Assembly: GCF_900167345.1 (NCBI RefSeq)
Contig: NZ_FUXB01000002.1
Span: 62,001-126,000 of the forward strand
Length of the DNA stretch: 64,000 nucleotides
Origin: Vibrio cincinnatiensis DSM 19608
GTDB lineage: Bacteria > Pseudomonadota > Gammaproteobacteria > Enterobacterales > Vibrionaceae
Direction: 5' to 3'
The notes below the pieces were generated by a model. The model saw only the letters and a program-made list of their open reading frames with translations. It was not told the DNA's origin and ran no database searches. This document shows, one piece after another, positions 20,229 through 30,116 of the stretch; position 1 is the first letter of the stretch; each line of letters begins with the position of its first letter. The position numbers and the translations under genes are program-made.

Positions 20229-21593
20229 TTATACCTTGTCATTACCTTTAAGCCCGATCACGAGCTTTTCTAGATATTGATTAGGCTGGCGACCGTCATA
20301 TTCAATTTGGTCAATAAAATCAGAGTGTGGGGCACGAAAACCCTCTTCTTGGCTAAAATCAGGAAAGGCTTCTGGCCCCAAATGCCCCTCTGCAATTAAG
20401 GCTTGAGCCGCTTGTTGATAGATATCTGGCCGATACACTTGCTTGGCCACTTGTCGATACCATTCATCAGACTGAGCTTGTGGGATCTGCCCCCAACGGC
20501 GCATTTGAGTCAGTGTCCATATCGCGTCACTGTAATAGGGGTACGTGGCGTGATGACGGAAGAAAACGTTGAAATCAGGAACTTCCCGAACCTCACCACG
20601 CTCATACTCAAAGGTTCCCAGCATAGAATTGGCGATGACCTCTTCATCTGCACCAACATAGTGACTTCTGGCTAATATTTTTACGGCTTCTTGGCGGTTA
20701 GCATTCTGATTGTCATCCAACCAGTGAGCGGCTCGGATTAACGCTTTCACTAACCGAAGATGTGTATTGGGATTTTGCTCTGCCCACGACTTAGAGACCC
20801 CAAAGACCTTCTCTGGATTATTTTTCCAAATCTCATAGTCGGTGATAACGGGTACACCAATGCCTTTAAATACGGCTTGCTGATTCCAGGGTTCCCCCAC
20901 GCTGTAGCCTTTGATGGTTCCCGCTTCCATCGTAGCCGTCATCTGTGGTGGTGGAGTCACACTTAAAATAACATCAGCGTTAATGCGGCCACTGTTATCA
21001 CCCGCAAGAGGCGCATAAAATCCCGGATGAATCCCCCCTGCGGCGAGCCAATAACGCAGTTCATAGTTGTGCGTTGAAACAGGGAATACCATCCCCATAT
21101 TGAATGCCTTCCCCTCATGGTGATACTGATCAACCACCGGTTTTAATGCACTGGCACTAACTGGGCGAAGCGTCTGCCCGTGTTCATCTGTCTTCAAGTA
21201 AGGCTTCATCTGTTGCCAAACATCATTGACAACCGTAATGGCATTACCATTTAAATCCATACTAAAGGCGGTAATAATATCGGCTTGAGTCCCGATACCT
21301 ATGGTCGCACCTAGCGGTTGTCCGGCCAGCATATGTGCTCCATCCAATTCACCATCAATCACTCTATCGAGTAGAACTTTCCAATTGGCTTGCGCTTCTA
21401 GCGTGACATATAGGCCTTCATCTTCAAAAAAGCCCTTTTCATACGCAATCGCTAGCGGAGCCATATCCGTTAATTTAATGAACCCTAATCTCAAATCCTC
21501 CTTCTCTGGTTTCCCAACACTGGCGGTCACTGCCGTTGTCACCCAACATGCACTTAATGCAAAAATCCCTATCCATTGCTTTACAAATTGCAT
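20229..21593 (-). CDS. nrtA: Periplasmic nitrate-binding protein
   Basis: A 454-residue binding protein with a Sec signal peptide at about residues 1-24 (hydrophobic [16 protein letters not shown]). The mature part starts with [21 protein letters not shown], the NrtA/CmpA-type opening, and contains [21 protein letters not shown] (20 of them shown in part: [18 protein letters not shown]). No lipobox is present, so it should be a soluble periplasmic protein. It opens the nrtABC-type/nirBD unit behind the leader terminator at 21629-21668. A NasS-type cytoplasmic sensor would resemble it but lack a signal peptide. Confidence 0.9.
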   Translation of the reverse strand: MQFVKQWIGIFALSACWVTTAVTASVGKPEKEDLRLGFIKLTDMAPLAIAYEKGFFEDEGLYVTLEAQANWKVLLDRVIDGELDGAHMLAGQPLGATIGIGTQADIITAFSMDLNGNAITVVNDVWQQMKPYLKTDEHGQTLRPVSASALKPVVDQYHHEGKAFNMGMVFPVSTHNYELRYWLAAGGIHPGFYAPLAGDNSGRINADVILSVTPPPQMTATMEAGTIKGYSVGEPWNQQAVFKGIGVPVITDYEIWKNNPEKVFGVSKSWAEQNPNTHLRLVKALIRAAHWLDDNQNANRQEAVKILARSHYVGADEEVIANSMLGTFEYERGEVREVPDFNVFFRHHATYPYYSDAIWTLTQMRRWGQIPQAQSDEWYRQVAKQVYRPDIYQQAAQALIAEGHLGPEAFPDFSQEEGFRAPHSDFIDQIEYDGRQPNQYLEKLVIGLKGNDKV

Positions 21594-21628
21594 CGCAATA
21601 CTCCCTTGCTGTCCTGAAAAATAATCAA

Positions 21629-21668
21629 TAAAAAAGGTGCTACCGCTTTAATAAGCGATGGCACCTTT
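21629..21668 (-). terminator. Leader terminator ahead of nrtA
   Basis: On the reverse strand AAAGGTGC and GCACCTTT, with an inner CGCTT/AAGCG stem, form a hairpin followed by TTTTTTA. It lies 36 bases upstream of the nrtA ATG, in the untranslated leader. Its 5' arm is also used by the hexaloop hairpin at 21659-21672, so the two exclude one another, as in ANTAR antitermination. Confidence 0.85.
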
Positions 21669-21698
21669 GCCAACCGTTCACCACCACCGTCGATGATG
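21659..21698 (-). promoter_or_regulatory. Candidate ANTAR target (two hexaloop hairpins) in the nrtA leader
   Basis: Hairpin P2 (21659-21672) is TGGC-AAAGGT-GCCA. Hairpin P1 (21685-21698) is CATC-ATCGAC-GGTG with one G-U pair. Both loops have six bases with A at position 1 and G at position 4, the known signature for RNA bound by ANTAR domains. P2 overlaps the terminator 5' arm, so protein binding should prevent termination. The pairing was done by eye. Confidence 0.75.
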
Positions 21699-21735
21699 TC
21701 CCGCTGTATTTCCATTGTATTCTCGTTAATATAAT

Positions 21736-21752
21736 TCAATTAACATGCCATT
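21736..21752 (-). promoter_or_regulatory. Possible sigma-54 promoter of nrtA
   Basis: On the reverse strand ATGGCATG-TTAA-TTGAA fits the -24/-12 pattern with GG and the second element 10 bases apart, but the -12 reads GA instead of GC. Several GGTGC/GCACC half sites lie at 21811-21838, resembling NtrC half sites without the standard arrangement. It is weaker than the nasA promoter. Confidence 0.4.
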
Positions 21753-21869
21753 ATTTATTAACCTTAAAAATCATAAAGTTAAAAACAAAAACCTCACAAT
21801 CTATTCATTTGGTGCTATATAGGTGTGCAAGCTGCACCAATCATAAGAAAACCACATACCCACAAAGTA

Positions 21870-22448
21870 TTAGTTTGCATCAAGAAGATGAATGACATTC
21901 TTCGCTACTTGGCTTATCGATAAACTAGACTGCATTGCACTGCTGCGTAAAAGACGATACGCTTTTTCTTCATCAAGACCATGAAAACGCATGAGTAACC
22001 CCTTGGCTTTCTCTACCCATTTTCTCTCTTGCAACTGCTCAGTTAATTGTTCTAGCTCTTTATCTACCTTGCTCTGCTTCTCTCGTATTCTCCGAGCATA
22101 ATCCAACCAAGGTTTTAGCTCTAATACGGAGTCAAAAGGGAGAAGAACGAAGTCATAGCTTTCAGGTAATCGTTGAATATCAGCCTCTTGCATTTTTTGT
22201 AATAGAATTAACAGCGACCGCTGCTGTATGCGACATAAGTCAACCACCGCTCTTAACTCTGCACAAAATTGACGCCAAGAAACAAGCACTTGAGCCGTTG
22301 GTTCTTTTTCTAACAACGTAGGTAGCTGACCTAATTGGCAAACAAGAATTTGATCGTAATGCGGTGCCAGTTTGGTACTTAACACCGCTTGATCGTGGAC
22401 ATTGTCACAACACACAATAATGGAGAGAGAAGTAGAAAGAAGCGCCAT
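21870..22448 (-). CDS. ANTAR-domain antiterminator, NasT-like
   Basis: The 192-residue protein ends in an ANTAR RNA-binding domain (about 140-190: KWVEKAKGLLMRF, DEEKAYRLLRSSAMQ, LSISQVAKNVIHLL), joined through a heptad-rich helix (SKVDKELEQLTEQLQERK). The N-terminal 120 residues have receiver-like length, but the expected phospho-acceptor Asp is absent (AQVLVSWRQF at that strand), so it is probably a pseudo-receiver. ANTAR proteins NasR and NasT prevent termination in nas leaders. No nitrate-sensing NIT domain is present and no NasS gene is adjacent. I choose ATG 22446-22448, 6 bases after AAGGA; the ATG at 22454 abuts that site. It lies between ybiB and nrtA. Confidence 0.88.
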   Translation of the reverse strand: MALLSTSLSIIVCCDNVHDQAVLSTKLAPHYDQILVCQLGQLPTLLEKEPTAQVLVSWRQFCAELRAVVDLCRIQQRSLLILLQKMQEADIQRLPESYDFVLLPFDSVLELKPWLDYARRIREKQSKVDKELEQLTEQLQERKWVEKAKGLLMRFHGLDEEKAYRLLRSSAMQSSLSISQVAKNVIHLLDAN

Positions 22449-22452
22449 AAAC

Positions 22453-22496
22453 ATTCCTTGTTTTATTCATATACGATCAATGAATTAGCAAGGAAT
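22453..22496 (-). promoter_or_regulatory. Nested hairpin covering the ribosome site of the ANTAR gene
   Basis: On the reverse strand ATTCCTTG pairs perfectly with CAAGGAAT, and inside it ATTCAT pairs with ATGAAT around a 9-base loop, separated by a 3/4-base internal loop. The AAGGA ribosome site for the start at 22448 is part of the outer 3' arm. In RNA this would hide the site, suggesting translational control of the antiterminator. The structure is visible; the function is inferred. Confidence 0.6.
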
Positions 22497-22611
22497 AAGC
22501 CATAGTAAAATAAAACAAAAAACACCTTAAATAACATTGTGTTAAATATAAAAACTTTTACTTTTATACCTCTTTATGGTTAGTGAAAACAATGCAGCTA
22601 AAGATAGCAAT

Positions 22612-23562
22612 CTAGGCAGATAATGAACCTTGCCAATATCGATAGGCCGTGGCTATGGCTAACTCACGATCACGGGTTTGGGTAAACAACACCGCAGCCA
22701 TGGTCGCAACAATCGTATTCGCCATCAAAATCCAATCCGCTTGCGGCGTACCAAGTGGGCAATGCGTGGGCAATGGGATATCTGAAATAAATTGCTCTGG
22801 CCAGTAGTAGGACTCAACCCCATCAGGATGGCTAAGCCAGACTGTCTGGCTAACTTTAGGGTTATATTCTGACTCCCCCGACTGACCTTTAAAAGAGATC
22901 ACTGCATGAGCTGTTTTACCGATATGATGCTCAACTTCTGCGTGTAATTGCTGAAATCCGGGATGGAAGCTGCCCCGGAGTCCCACCTTGCCACCACCGG
23001 GGTTGAGTGCTCGAACAACGGTATTGATCGGTGTTCTTAATCCATAACGTTTTTTCCAGTTCAACATCACTTCGGCTTGAGGGGCAAAAGCACGCAAAGG
23101 TAAGTAAGCAATACTATCGGTTTGTAAAAGCCTTTGTGCATGCTCAGCGTGGGTAGCAAGTGGGATCTGACAGGCAGTAAGATACTGCTCAGCATGTTCA
23201 CGCTCACTCATAGGTTCGTGATAGCCGTGTAATAAGACTTTATGGCCATTATCGGCCAGTATTTTGGCCGCCCGAATATGCCAAGGTTTGCCCGCAGATG
23301 CACGTTTCCCTGCGTAGCAAGGCCAATCAATATCCGCACCAATCTCTGGCATACGCGATTGGAAAGCTTTCACAAAACCTGCAATTTCAGCATTCGTTTC
23401 ATTTTGTACTCGTATCAGCATCAGCAGCATTGCCATCTGATCATCACCGACCTCTCCTGAAAGATAGGCCTCCATTACCTGTTCGGCTTGTTCAAAGGTC
23501 AGTGGTTTGCGTCCTCGCTCACCCCGTCCGACAGTGCGTATACACTCCAAAATAATACTCAT
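22612..23562 (-). CDS. ybiB: YbiB/TrpD2-like nucleic-acid-binding protein
   Basis: The 316-residue protein is homologous to anthranilate phosphoribosyltransferase (TrpD fold: N-terminal helical LTFEQAEQVMEAYLSGEVGDDQMAMLL; later NPGGGKVGLRGSFHPGF) but belongs to the YbiB/TrpD2 group. E. coli YbiB binds nucleic acids rather than making phosphoribosyl anthranilate. The PRPP loop of true TrpD (GTGGD) is replaced by CYAGKRASAGKPWHI. It follows cobA after 10 bases at the end of the nasA transcript, a placement that suggests a role linked to nitrate assimilation that I cannot define. Confidence 0.88.
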   Translation of the reverse strand: MSIILECIRTVGRGERGRKPLTFEQAEQVMEAYLSGEVGDDQMAMLLMLIRVQNETNAEIAGFVKAFQSRMPEIGADIDWPCYAGKRASAGKPWHIRAAKILADNGHKVLLHGYHEPMSEREHAEQYLTACQIPLATHAEHAQRLLQTDSIAYLPLRAFAPQAEVMLNWKKRYGLRTPINTVVRALNPGGGKVGLRGSFHPGFQQLHAEVEHHIGKTAHAVISFKGQSGESEYNPKVSQTVWLSHPDGVESYYWPEQFISDIPLPTHCPLGTPQADWILMANTIVATMAAVLFTQTRDRELAIATAYRYWQGSLSA

Positions 23563-23572
23563 GCTATCCTCT

Positions 23573-24439
23573 TCAATCAGCGAAAACGGTCTGTAACTCA
23601 GCCACTCGCGCAGTTTGCAACAGTTGGGACCGAAGTTTTACCACGTCTCCCATAATGATTAAAGCAGGGCTTAGTCCTTGCTGCTGATGTGCCATGTCCG
23701 CCAACTCCACTAATTCAAAGGTAATCACGGTTTGCTTGGTAGAACAACCATGACCAATGATCGCCACAGGCGTGGCGGGGCTTAATCCCGCCTGTATCAA
23801 TCCTTGCTCTATTGATGCCGCCTTTTCAAGCCCCATATAAAACACCAGCGTTTGCCCGCTTGCCACTAACCCAGCCCAAGCGGGTAACGCCCCGGTCACG
23901 ACTTGTCCTGTTATAAAGGTTACACTCCGGGAAACTTGGCGATGTGTCAGAGGAATGAAGCTACTTGCCGCACAGCCAATCGCCGCTGTGATACCGGGGA
24001 TCACTTGATAGGGGATATGATGCTTGACCAATTCCAGCGCTTCTTCCCCCCCTCGGCCAAAAATAAATGGGTCGCCTCCTTTCAGACGTACCACATTTTT
24101 TCCAGCCTGAGCATACTTGACTAACAGTGCACAAATAGTTTCCTGCTTCATACTCGGCTGGCCACAACGTTTTCCCACATACACTTGCTCAGCCTTAGGG
24201 TTAGCAAGCGCCAAAATCTCTTTCCCCACGAGTCGGTCATACACTAATACCTGCGCCTTTTGCAGAGCTTTCAATGCTTTTAGCGTTAACAGATCTGGAT
24301 CATTTGGCCCCGCGCCCACCAACGAAACATAACCTTGAGGCTTTGCTTCTGCCTTTTTTATCTCCTGAGGATTTCCCACCCATTCGCAAGACTTACTGAT
24401 AACCGTAGGTGATGATTCCAAAAAAAGGGATTGATTCAT
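23573..24439 (-). CDS. cobA: Uroporphyrinogen-III C-methyltransferase
   Basis: This SAM-dependent enzyme makes precorrin-2, the precursor of siroheme needed by NirB. The 288-residue protein carries a poorly conserved N-terminal extension of about 35 residues, then the SUMT signatures VSLVGAGPNDPDLLT (about 40), VRLKGGDPFIFGRGGEE (about 120) and VIPGITAAIGCAA. It lacks the CysG dehydrogenase/ferrochelatase half, so those steps must come from elsewhere in the genome. The ATG overlaps the nasA stop as ATGA, indicating translational coupling with nitrate reductase. Confidence 0.94.
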   Translation of the reverse strand: MNQSLFLESSPTVISKSCEWVGNPQEIKKAEAKPQGYVSLVGAGPNDPDLLTLKALKALQKAQVLVYDRLVGKEILALANPKAEQVYVGKRCGQPSMKQETICALLVKYAQAGKNVVRLKGGDPFIFGRGGEEALELVKHHIPYQVIPGITAAIGCAASSFIPLTHRQVSRSVTFITGQVVTGALPAWAGLVASGQTLVFYMGLEKAASIEQGLIQAGLSPATPVAIIGHGCSTKQTVITFELVELADMAHQQQGLSPALIIMGDVVKLRSQLLQTARVAELQTVFAD

Positions 24440-27069
24440 GATTTCACTCCTACGTTTTTATCCATGGTTAGGTTTTCATGTTCATTGAGTAGTTGACGAA
24501 TTTCGGGCACACATGATCCACAATTGGTGCCACATTTTAAGCGCTGTTGCAGATGATTAAGAGACACACATCCCTCTTGTTCTATCGCTTGATGGATTTG
24601 TTGATCCGTAATTCGAAAACAGCTACAGATTAAACGACTGGTTTGCTGGCCTTGCGCTAAAGTGAGTACTGAGCTTAATTGAAGTGGCTGCCCAATCAGT
24701 GCCACCATCATCGTGTAATCTTGTGTAATGGGCTGGGGTGATACCAGCACGATTCCCGTCACTTTCATCGCGCTTTCGTTAGCCGATGAACGACCAATAA
24801 TCATCATCCATCCTTGGGGTAGATCCCAACGCAGTACTTGTTCCCCAGCATTCACCACAAACTGTGCTTTACTCAGTTCAGTTAAGGAGGCAAAACGCGA
24901 AACACCACAATCTTGTTCTTGTTGATAGCTTTGGTAATCACACTCTGGTAACGTTCGCCGATCCCCGACATAAAGCCCATAGCTGTACATCTGCGCAGCA
25001 GCAAGATGGACTAGTGCAGACTTAAAGGCGGGCTGCCCAGAAATGGGATCGCACTGCTGGCCAATGGCTCGATTCACTTGTGACTGCTCGCTGTAGCGAC
25101 CTGCCCAATGCATCGACATAAACAGTTGCTTACCTTTTAATCCCTCATCGAGCGCCACTTTCGCAAATAAACATGATGCTTGATCCTCGCCCCGCAACGC
25201 TGCGATTTCACCCGCTTGCAGACCCAACGATTCGGCCGCAATCGGATTCATATAGAGAGTTGGCTCAATTTCCCCTGCCGCTAACTTTGCCACATGGCCG
25301 GTGCGAGTCATGGTATGCCACTGATCCCGTTGGCGTCCGCTGTTTAACCACCAGTGACCTTGCATTAACAAAGGAGCGGGAGTCGATACAAAGTGTGCCC
25401 GACCAGAAGGCGTGGAAAACTGACCATGTTGAAAAGGTCTCGCCACATCAATAGGCCATTGAGTGGGCTGCCAGTTGGCGTATTCTTCATCACTTATGTC
25501 AGTAAACATGGATAAATCCAATAAATAAGGAGAAGACTGATTAATTGCTGTTAAACCTGCATAGTCACGAAACAGATCCGCCTCATTGCGGTAATCAAAC
25601 CCATTTTTGATATGAAGACGCTGGCACAATTTTTCCCCCACTTGGCTGATGGCCCACCAATCCGGTTTCGCTTCTCCAGGAGCGGGTAAAAAAGCTCGTT
25701 GACGTGATAATCGCCGTTCTGAGTTCGTCACCATCCCCTGTTTCTCTCCCCACCCCGCCGCAGGCAGTAATACATCCGCATAAGCCGCAACATCACTGTC
25801 AGCACTGATATCAGAGACGATCACACAGTCGCACTTCGTTAACGCTCGACGAATATGATCGCTCTCCGGCATCGAAATGACGGGATTGGTAGCCATGATC
25901 CACAGCACTTTCACCTCGCCTCTTTCAACGGCTTGAAATAATTCGACGGCTTTCAGGCCGGGTTTGGCTGCAATGGTCGGTGATTGCCAGTACTCTTGAA
26001 CTAAGGTCAGTGACTCGGCATCAAAACCTCGGTGTACCGCGAGTTGATTCGCTAGCCCACCGACTTCTCTTCCCCCCATCGCATTGGGCTGACCCGTTAA
26101 TGAAAATGGTCCACTGCCCGCTTTGCCTATTTTCCCACTCGCCAAGTGTACGTTGATAATGGCATTGCCTTTATCCACCCCAGACTCCGACTGATTCACC
26201 CCTTGGCAGAAAAGAGTTAATGCTGAAGGGCTACGACAGAACCAATGGTAAAAGGTCTCTAAAGCGGCTTGGTCAATGTCTAGCTCTTGTGCAATTTGCT
26301 TAACTTGATAGCGCTCTAAACCTAGTTCAGCCTCTACTTGTTCAAAGCCTTGAGTATGCGCCGAAATATAGGCGTCATCTAAAGCATGGTTATCCATGAG
26401 ATAACGCAATAAGCCATTAAATAACAGCACATCTCCATCATTATTAATGGCGAGATGCAAGTCAGCTTGTTCTGCCGTAATGGTTTTACGGGGATCAATC
26501 ACCACTAATTTAAGATGGGGGTTATCCTCACGTGCTTGCTGAATACGGCGGAATAAAACCGGATGAGTCCACGCGCTATTGGCTCCCACTAGCACTAATA
26601 GATCGGTATAAGCAATATCGTCATAGTTAACTGGCACGACATCTTCACCAAAAGCCCGAATGTGCGCCGCCACCGCAGAAGACATGCATAACCGCGAGTT
26701 GGTATCAATATTGGCGCTGCCTACATAGCCTTTCATAAACTTGTTGGCAGCGTAATAATCTTCCGTAAGAATTTGACCAGAGACATACATTGCCACAGAA
26801 TCAGGGCCATACTGCTGAATGGCTTGGTAGAATTGCTCTGCAACATAATCCGTTGCTTGCAACCAACTCACTTCATCACCCGCAATTCTGGGATACAGTA
26901 AGCGTGACGGCATCTGTAAACTTTCCCCTAATGCTGCCCCTTTGACACATAATGCACCGTAGTTCGCGGGATGCTGACTATCGCCAACTATCTGGTTATG
27001 GTGAATAGCCACGCCGCATCCAACACCGCAATAGGGACACGTGGTATTAATTTTCGTTTGAGTCATCAT
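24436..27069 (-). CDS. nasA: Assimilatory nitrate reductase catalytic subunit
   Basis: NasA reduces nitrate to nitrite in the cytoplasm with a molybdopterin guanine dinucleotide cofactor. The N-terminus has the [4Fe-4S] motif CPYCGVGCG with a distant CVKG (about 12-50). The molybdopterin oxidoreductase body follows (NSRLCMSSAV about 130; MATNPVISMPESD about 400) and the MGD dinucleotide-binding domain (about 600-720). A C-terminal BFD-like [2Fe-2S] domain (ICSCFRIT, then CGTNCGSC, about 810-860) probably accepts electrons. I use the tandem ATG at 27069/27066, which follows AAGGAAGTG; the longer start at 27090 lies in the leader terminator tail. No separate NasB/NasC electron donor is adjacent. 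Confidence 0.94.
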   Translation of the reverse strand: MMTQTKINTTCPYCGVGCGVAIHHNQIVGDSQHPANYGALCVKGAALGESLQMPSRLLYPRIAGDEVSWLQATDYVAEQFYQAIQQYGPDSVAMYVSGQILTEDYYAANKFMKGYVGSANIDTNSRLCMSSAVAAHIRAFGEDVVPVNYDDIAYTDLLVLVGANSAWTHPVLFRRIQQAREDNPHLKLVVIDPRKTITAEQADLHLAINNDGDVLLFNGLLRYLMDNHALDDAYISAHTQGFEQVEAELGLERYQVKQIAQELDIDQAALETFYHWFCRSPSALTLFCQGVNQSESGVDKGNAIINVHLASGKIGKAGSGPFSLTGQPNAMGGREVGGLANQLAVHRGFDAESLTLVQEYWQSPTIAAKPGLKAVELFQAVERGEVKVLWIMATNPVISMPESDHIRRALTKCDCVIVSDISADSDVAAYADVLLPAAGWGEKQGMVTNSERRLSRQRAFLPAPGEAKPDWWAISQVGEKLCQRLHIKNGFDYRNEADLFRDYAGLTAINQSSPYLLDLSMFTDISDEEYANWQPTQWPIDVARPFQHGQFSTPSGRAHFVSTPAPLLMQGHWWLNSGRQRDQWHTMTRTGHVAKLAAGEIEPTLYMNPIAAESLGLQAGEIAALRGEDQASCLFAKVALDEGLKGKQLFMSMHWAGRYSEQSQVNRAIGQQCDPISGQPAFKSALVHLAAAQMYSYGLYVGDRRTLPECDYQSYQQEQDCGVSRFASLTELSKAQFVVNAGEQVLRWDLPQGWMMIIGRSSANESAMKVTGIVLVSPQPITQDYTMMVALIGQPLQLSSVLTLAQGQQTSRLICSCFRITDQQIHQAIEQEGCVSLNHLQQRLKCGTNCGSCVPEIRQLLNEHENLTMDKNVGVKS

Positions 27070-27087
27070 CACTTCCTTGTGCTCGGG

Positions 27088-27125
27088 CAAATAAAAAAGC
27101 GCCTTACTTCTAAGAAGTAAGGCGC
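27088..27125 (-). terminator. Leader terminator ahead of nasA
   Basis: On the reverse strand GCGCCTTACTTC, three bases, GAAGTAAGGCGC makes a perfect 12-base stem followed by TTTTTTATTT. It ends 19 bases before the nasA start and cannot belong to an upstream gene on that strand, so it is an attenuator. Its 5' arm overlaps the hexaloop hairpin at 27120-27133. Confidence 0.9.
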
Positions 27126-27156
27126 CTTTGCCTAGGGTATAACTTGGACGAGTTAT
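27120..27156 (-). promoter_or_regulatory. Candidate ANTAR target in the nasA leader
   Basis: P2 (27120-27133) is AGGC-AAAGGC-GCCT, with the A1/G4 hexaloop expected for ANTAR RNA and the same AAAGGY loop as the nrtA leader. P1 (27139-27156) is ATAACT-CGTCCA-AGTTAT, a perfect six-pair stem with a six-base loop, but its loop lacks A1 and G4. The predicted sigma-54 transcript would begin a few bases before P1. Confidence 0.7.
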
Positions 27157-27172
27157 TGTTACCGCTTAATTA

Positions 27173-27191
27173 GAGCAAGTGGCATACCAAC
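27173..27191 (-). promoter_or_regulatory. Sigma-54 promoter of nasA
   Basis: On the reverse strand TTGGTATG-CCAC-TTGCT has GG and GC exactly 10 bases apart, matching the -24/-12 consensus (TTGGCACG-N4-TTGCW) at most positions. The predicted start is near 27163. The perfect NtrC site upstream strengthens the call. Confidence 0.75.
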
Positions 27192-27240
27192 TTATTCAAC
27201 ATTATAAATCAATATGTTATAGACACCCAGCAAGAGAACT

Positions 27241-27257
27241 TGCACCATACAGGTGCA
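27241..27257. promoter_or_regulatory. NtrC-binding site upstream of nasA
   Basis: TGCACC-ATACA-GGTGCA is a perfect NtrC consensus palindrome. Its centre is about 86 bases upstream of the predicted nasA start, a normal activator distance for sigma-54 promoters. This predicts nitrogen-limitation control. Confidence 0.8.
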
Positions 27258-27287
27258 ATTCGCCCCAAAATAGCAATGCGGCACACA

Positions 27288-27316
27288 TAAAAAACCGACC
27301 CATAAAGCGTCGGTTT
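27288..27316 (-). terminator. Terminator after serS
   Basis: On the reverse strand AAACCGAC and GTCGGTTT form an 8-base stem followed by a T-run, 19 bases past the serS stop and upstream of the nasA control region. Confidence 0.85.
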
Positions 27317-27334
27317 CAAGCCAGTTTGAAAAGA

Positions 27335-28717
<1,383 letters not shown>

Positions 28718-28745
28718 TTAGTGTGTCAAAGATAACGAAAAGCCA

Positions 28746-30095
28746 CTACTTTTCATAGCGCTTTTGTGGGCTTTTTGCGTCTAACGCCGCCAGATACTCG
28801 AGTTTTTCAGAAATTTTGGTTTCTAAGCCTCGATTGGTCGGCTGATAATAACGCTTACCAACCATTTCCGGCGGAAGATAACACTCCCCAGCAGCATAGG
28901 CACCCACTTCATCATGGGCGTAACGATATTCGGCTCCATAGCCTAACTCTTTCATCAAACGGGTAGGTGCATTACGCAGATGCACAGGCACTTCATATTC
29001 AGGCAGGTTTTGTACATCATTCAGTGCTTGTTTCCACGCCGTATACACGGCATTACTTTTCGGCGCACAAGCAAGATAGACAGCGGCCTGAGCGATAGCT
29101 CGCTCACCTTCGGCGGGCCCAACCCGCATAAAACAGTCCCACGCGGAAAGTGCAACTTGCATGGCTCGTGGATCCGCATTACCGACATCTTCTGAGGCAA
29201 TGGCTAATAACCGACGAGCAATATACAAAGGATCGCAACCAGCGGAAATCATCCTCGCCATCCAGTACAACGCTGCATCAGGGTTAGAACCTCGTATCGA
29301 TTTATGAAAAGCGGAGATTAAGTCGTACCAGAGATCGCCTTTATTATCAAAACGGGCCACCTTTTCACCCGCCACTTCTGCCAGTAAGCTTAAGGTGATC
29401 TGCTTATAACCTTGCGCATCACTTTCAGCCATGTCATACAAAAGTTCTAAGTAGTTTAGAGACATCCGAGCATCACCGTTCACCAGCTCTGCCAACCGCT
29501 CTAATACTTGGTCATGAAACGTCGCGGGCGTTTTTCCAAGACCTCGCTCTGCATCATGAACCGCTTGATTCAGCGCCTGAAGAATTTCTTGCTCACTGAG
29601 CGAGGTCAATTTGTAGACTCGCGCCCGTGATAATAAGGCGTTATTAAGCTCAAATGATGGGTTTTCAGTTGTCGCACCAATAAAGGTCACGGTTCCGTCT
29701 TCAATGTGCGGTAAAAAGGCATCTTGCTGGGATTTATTGAAGCGATGCACTTCGTCCACAAATAAAATGGTTCTCCGCCCTGCACGTTGATTTTCTCTCG
29801 CTTTATCAATGGCCGCTCGGATCTCTTTCACCCCAGAAGTGACAGCAGAAACCCGTTCAACTTCTGCATTAGCATAATTAGCGGCCACCTCAGCTAAAGT
29901 TGTTTTCCCTGTTCCTGGCGGCCCCCATAAAATCATGGAATGGATATGACCCGCTTGCAAGGCTCGGCGCAGCGGTTTATCAGGCCCAAGAATATGCTGT
30001 TGACCAATATATTGCTCAACCGTTTGAGGCCTCATACGTGCAGCAAGGGGACGAAAATCCTCGTCCCCTGAAAAATCTAAACTGTAATTACTCAC
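28746..30095 (-). CDS. rarA: Replication-associated recombination ATPase RarA
   Basis: RarA (MgsA) is a clamp-loader-like AAA+ ATPase that acts at stalled forks with SSB. The protein has Walker [10 protein letters not shown] (about 55), Walker [16 protein letters not shown] (about 110), sensor 1 [12 protein letters not shown] (about 130), and the C-terminal helical tetramerisation region ([18 protein letters not shown]). Neither candidate start is ATG: GTG at 30101 and GTG at 30095. I prefer 30095, because it gives MSNYSLDFS, which matches the E. coli opening MSNLSLDFS. It lies between lolA and serS. Confidence 0.95.
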   Translation of the reverse strand: MSNYSLDFSGDEDFRPLAARMRPQTVEQYIGQQHILGPDKPLRRALQAGHIHSMILWGPPGTGKTTLAEVAANYANAEVERVSAVTSGVKEIRAAIDKARENQRAGRRTILFVDEVHRFNKSQQDAFLPHIEDGTVTFIGATTENPSFELNNALLSRARVYKLTSLSEQEILQALNQAVHDAERGLGKTPATFHDQVLERLAELVNGDARMSLNYLELLYDMAESDAQGYKQITLSLLAEVAGEKVARFDNKGDLWYDLISAFHKSIRGSNPDAALYWMARMISAGCDPLYIARRLLAIASEDVGNADPRAMQVALSAWDCFMRVGPAEGERAIAQAAVYLACAPKSNAVYTAWKQALNDVQNLPEYEVPVHLRNAPTRLMKELGYGAEYRYAHDEVGAYAAGECYLPPEMVGKRYYQPTNRGLETKISEKLEYLAALDAKSPQKRYEK

Positions 30096-30116
30096 AATCA
30101 CTCATTGTTCATGACA

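Noticed and set aside
20229-21593. NrtA-like protein as the missing NasS sensor
   Set aside because: It has a clear Sec signal peptide and is linked to permease and ATPase genes, so it should be periplasmic and could not directly hold a cytoplasmic antiterminator.
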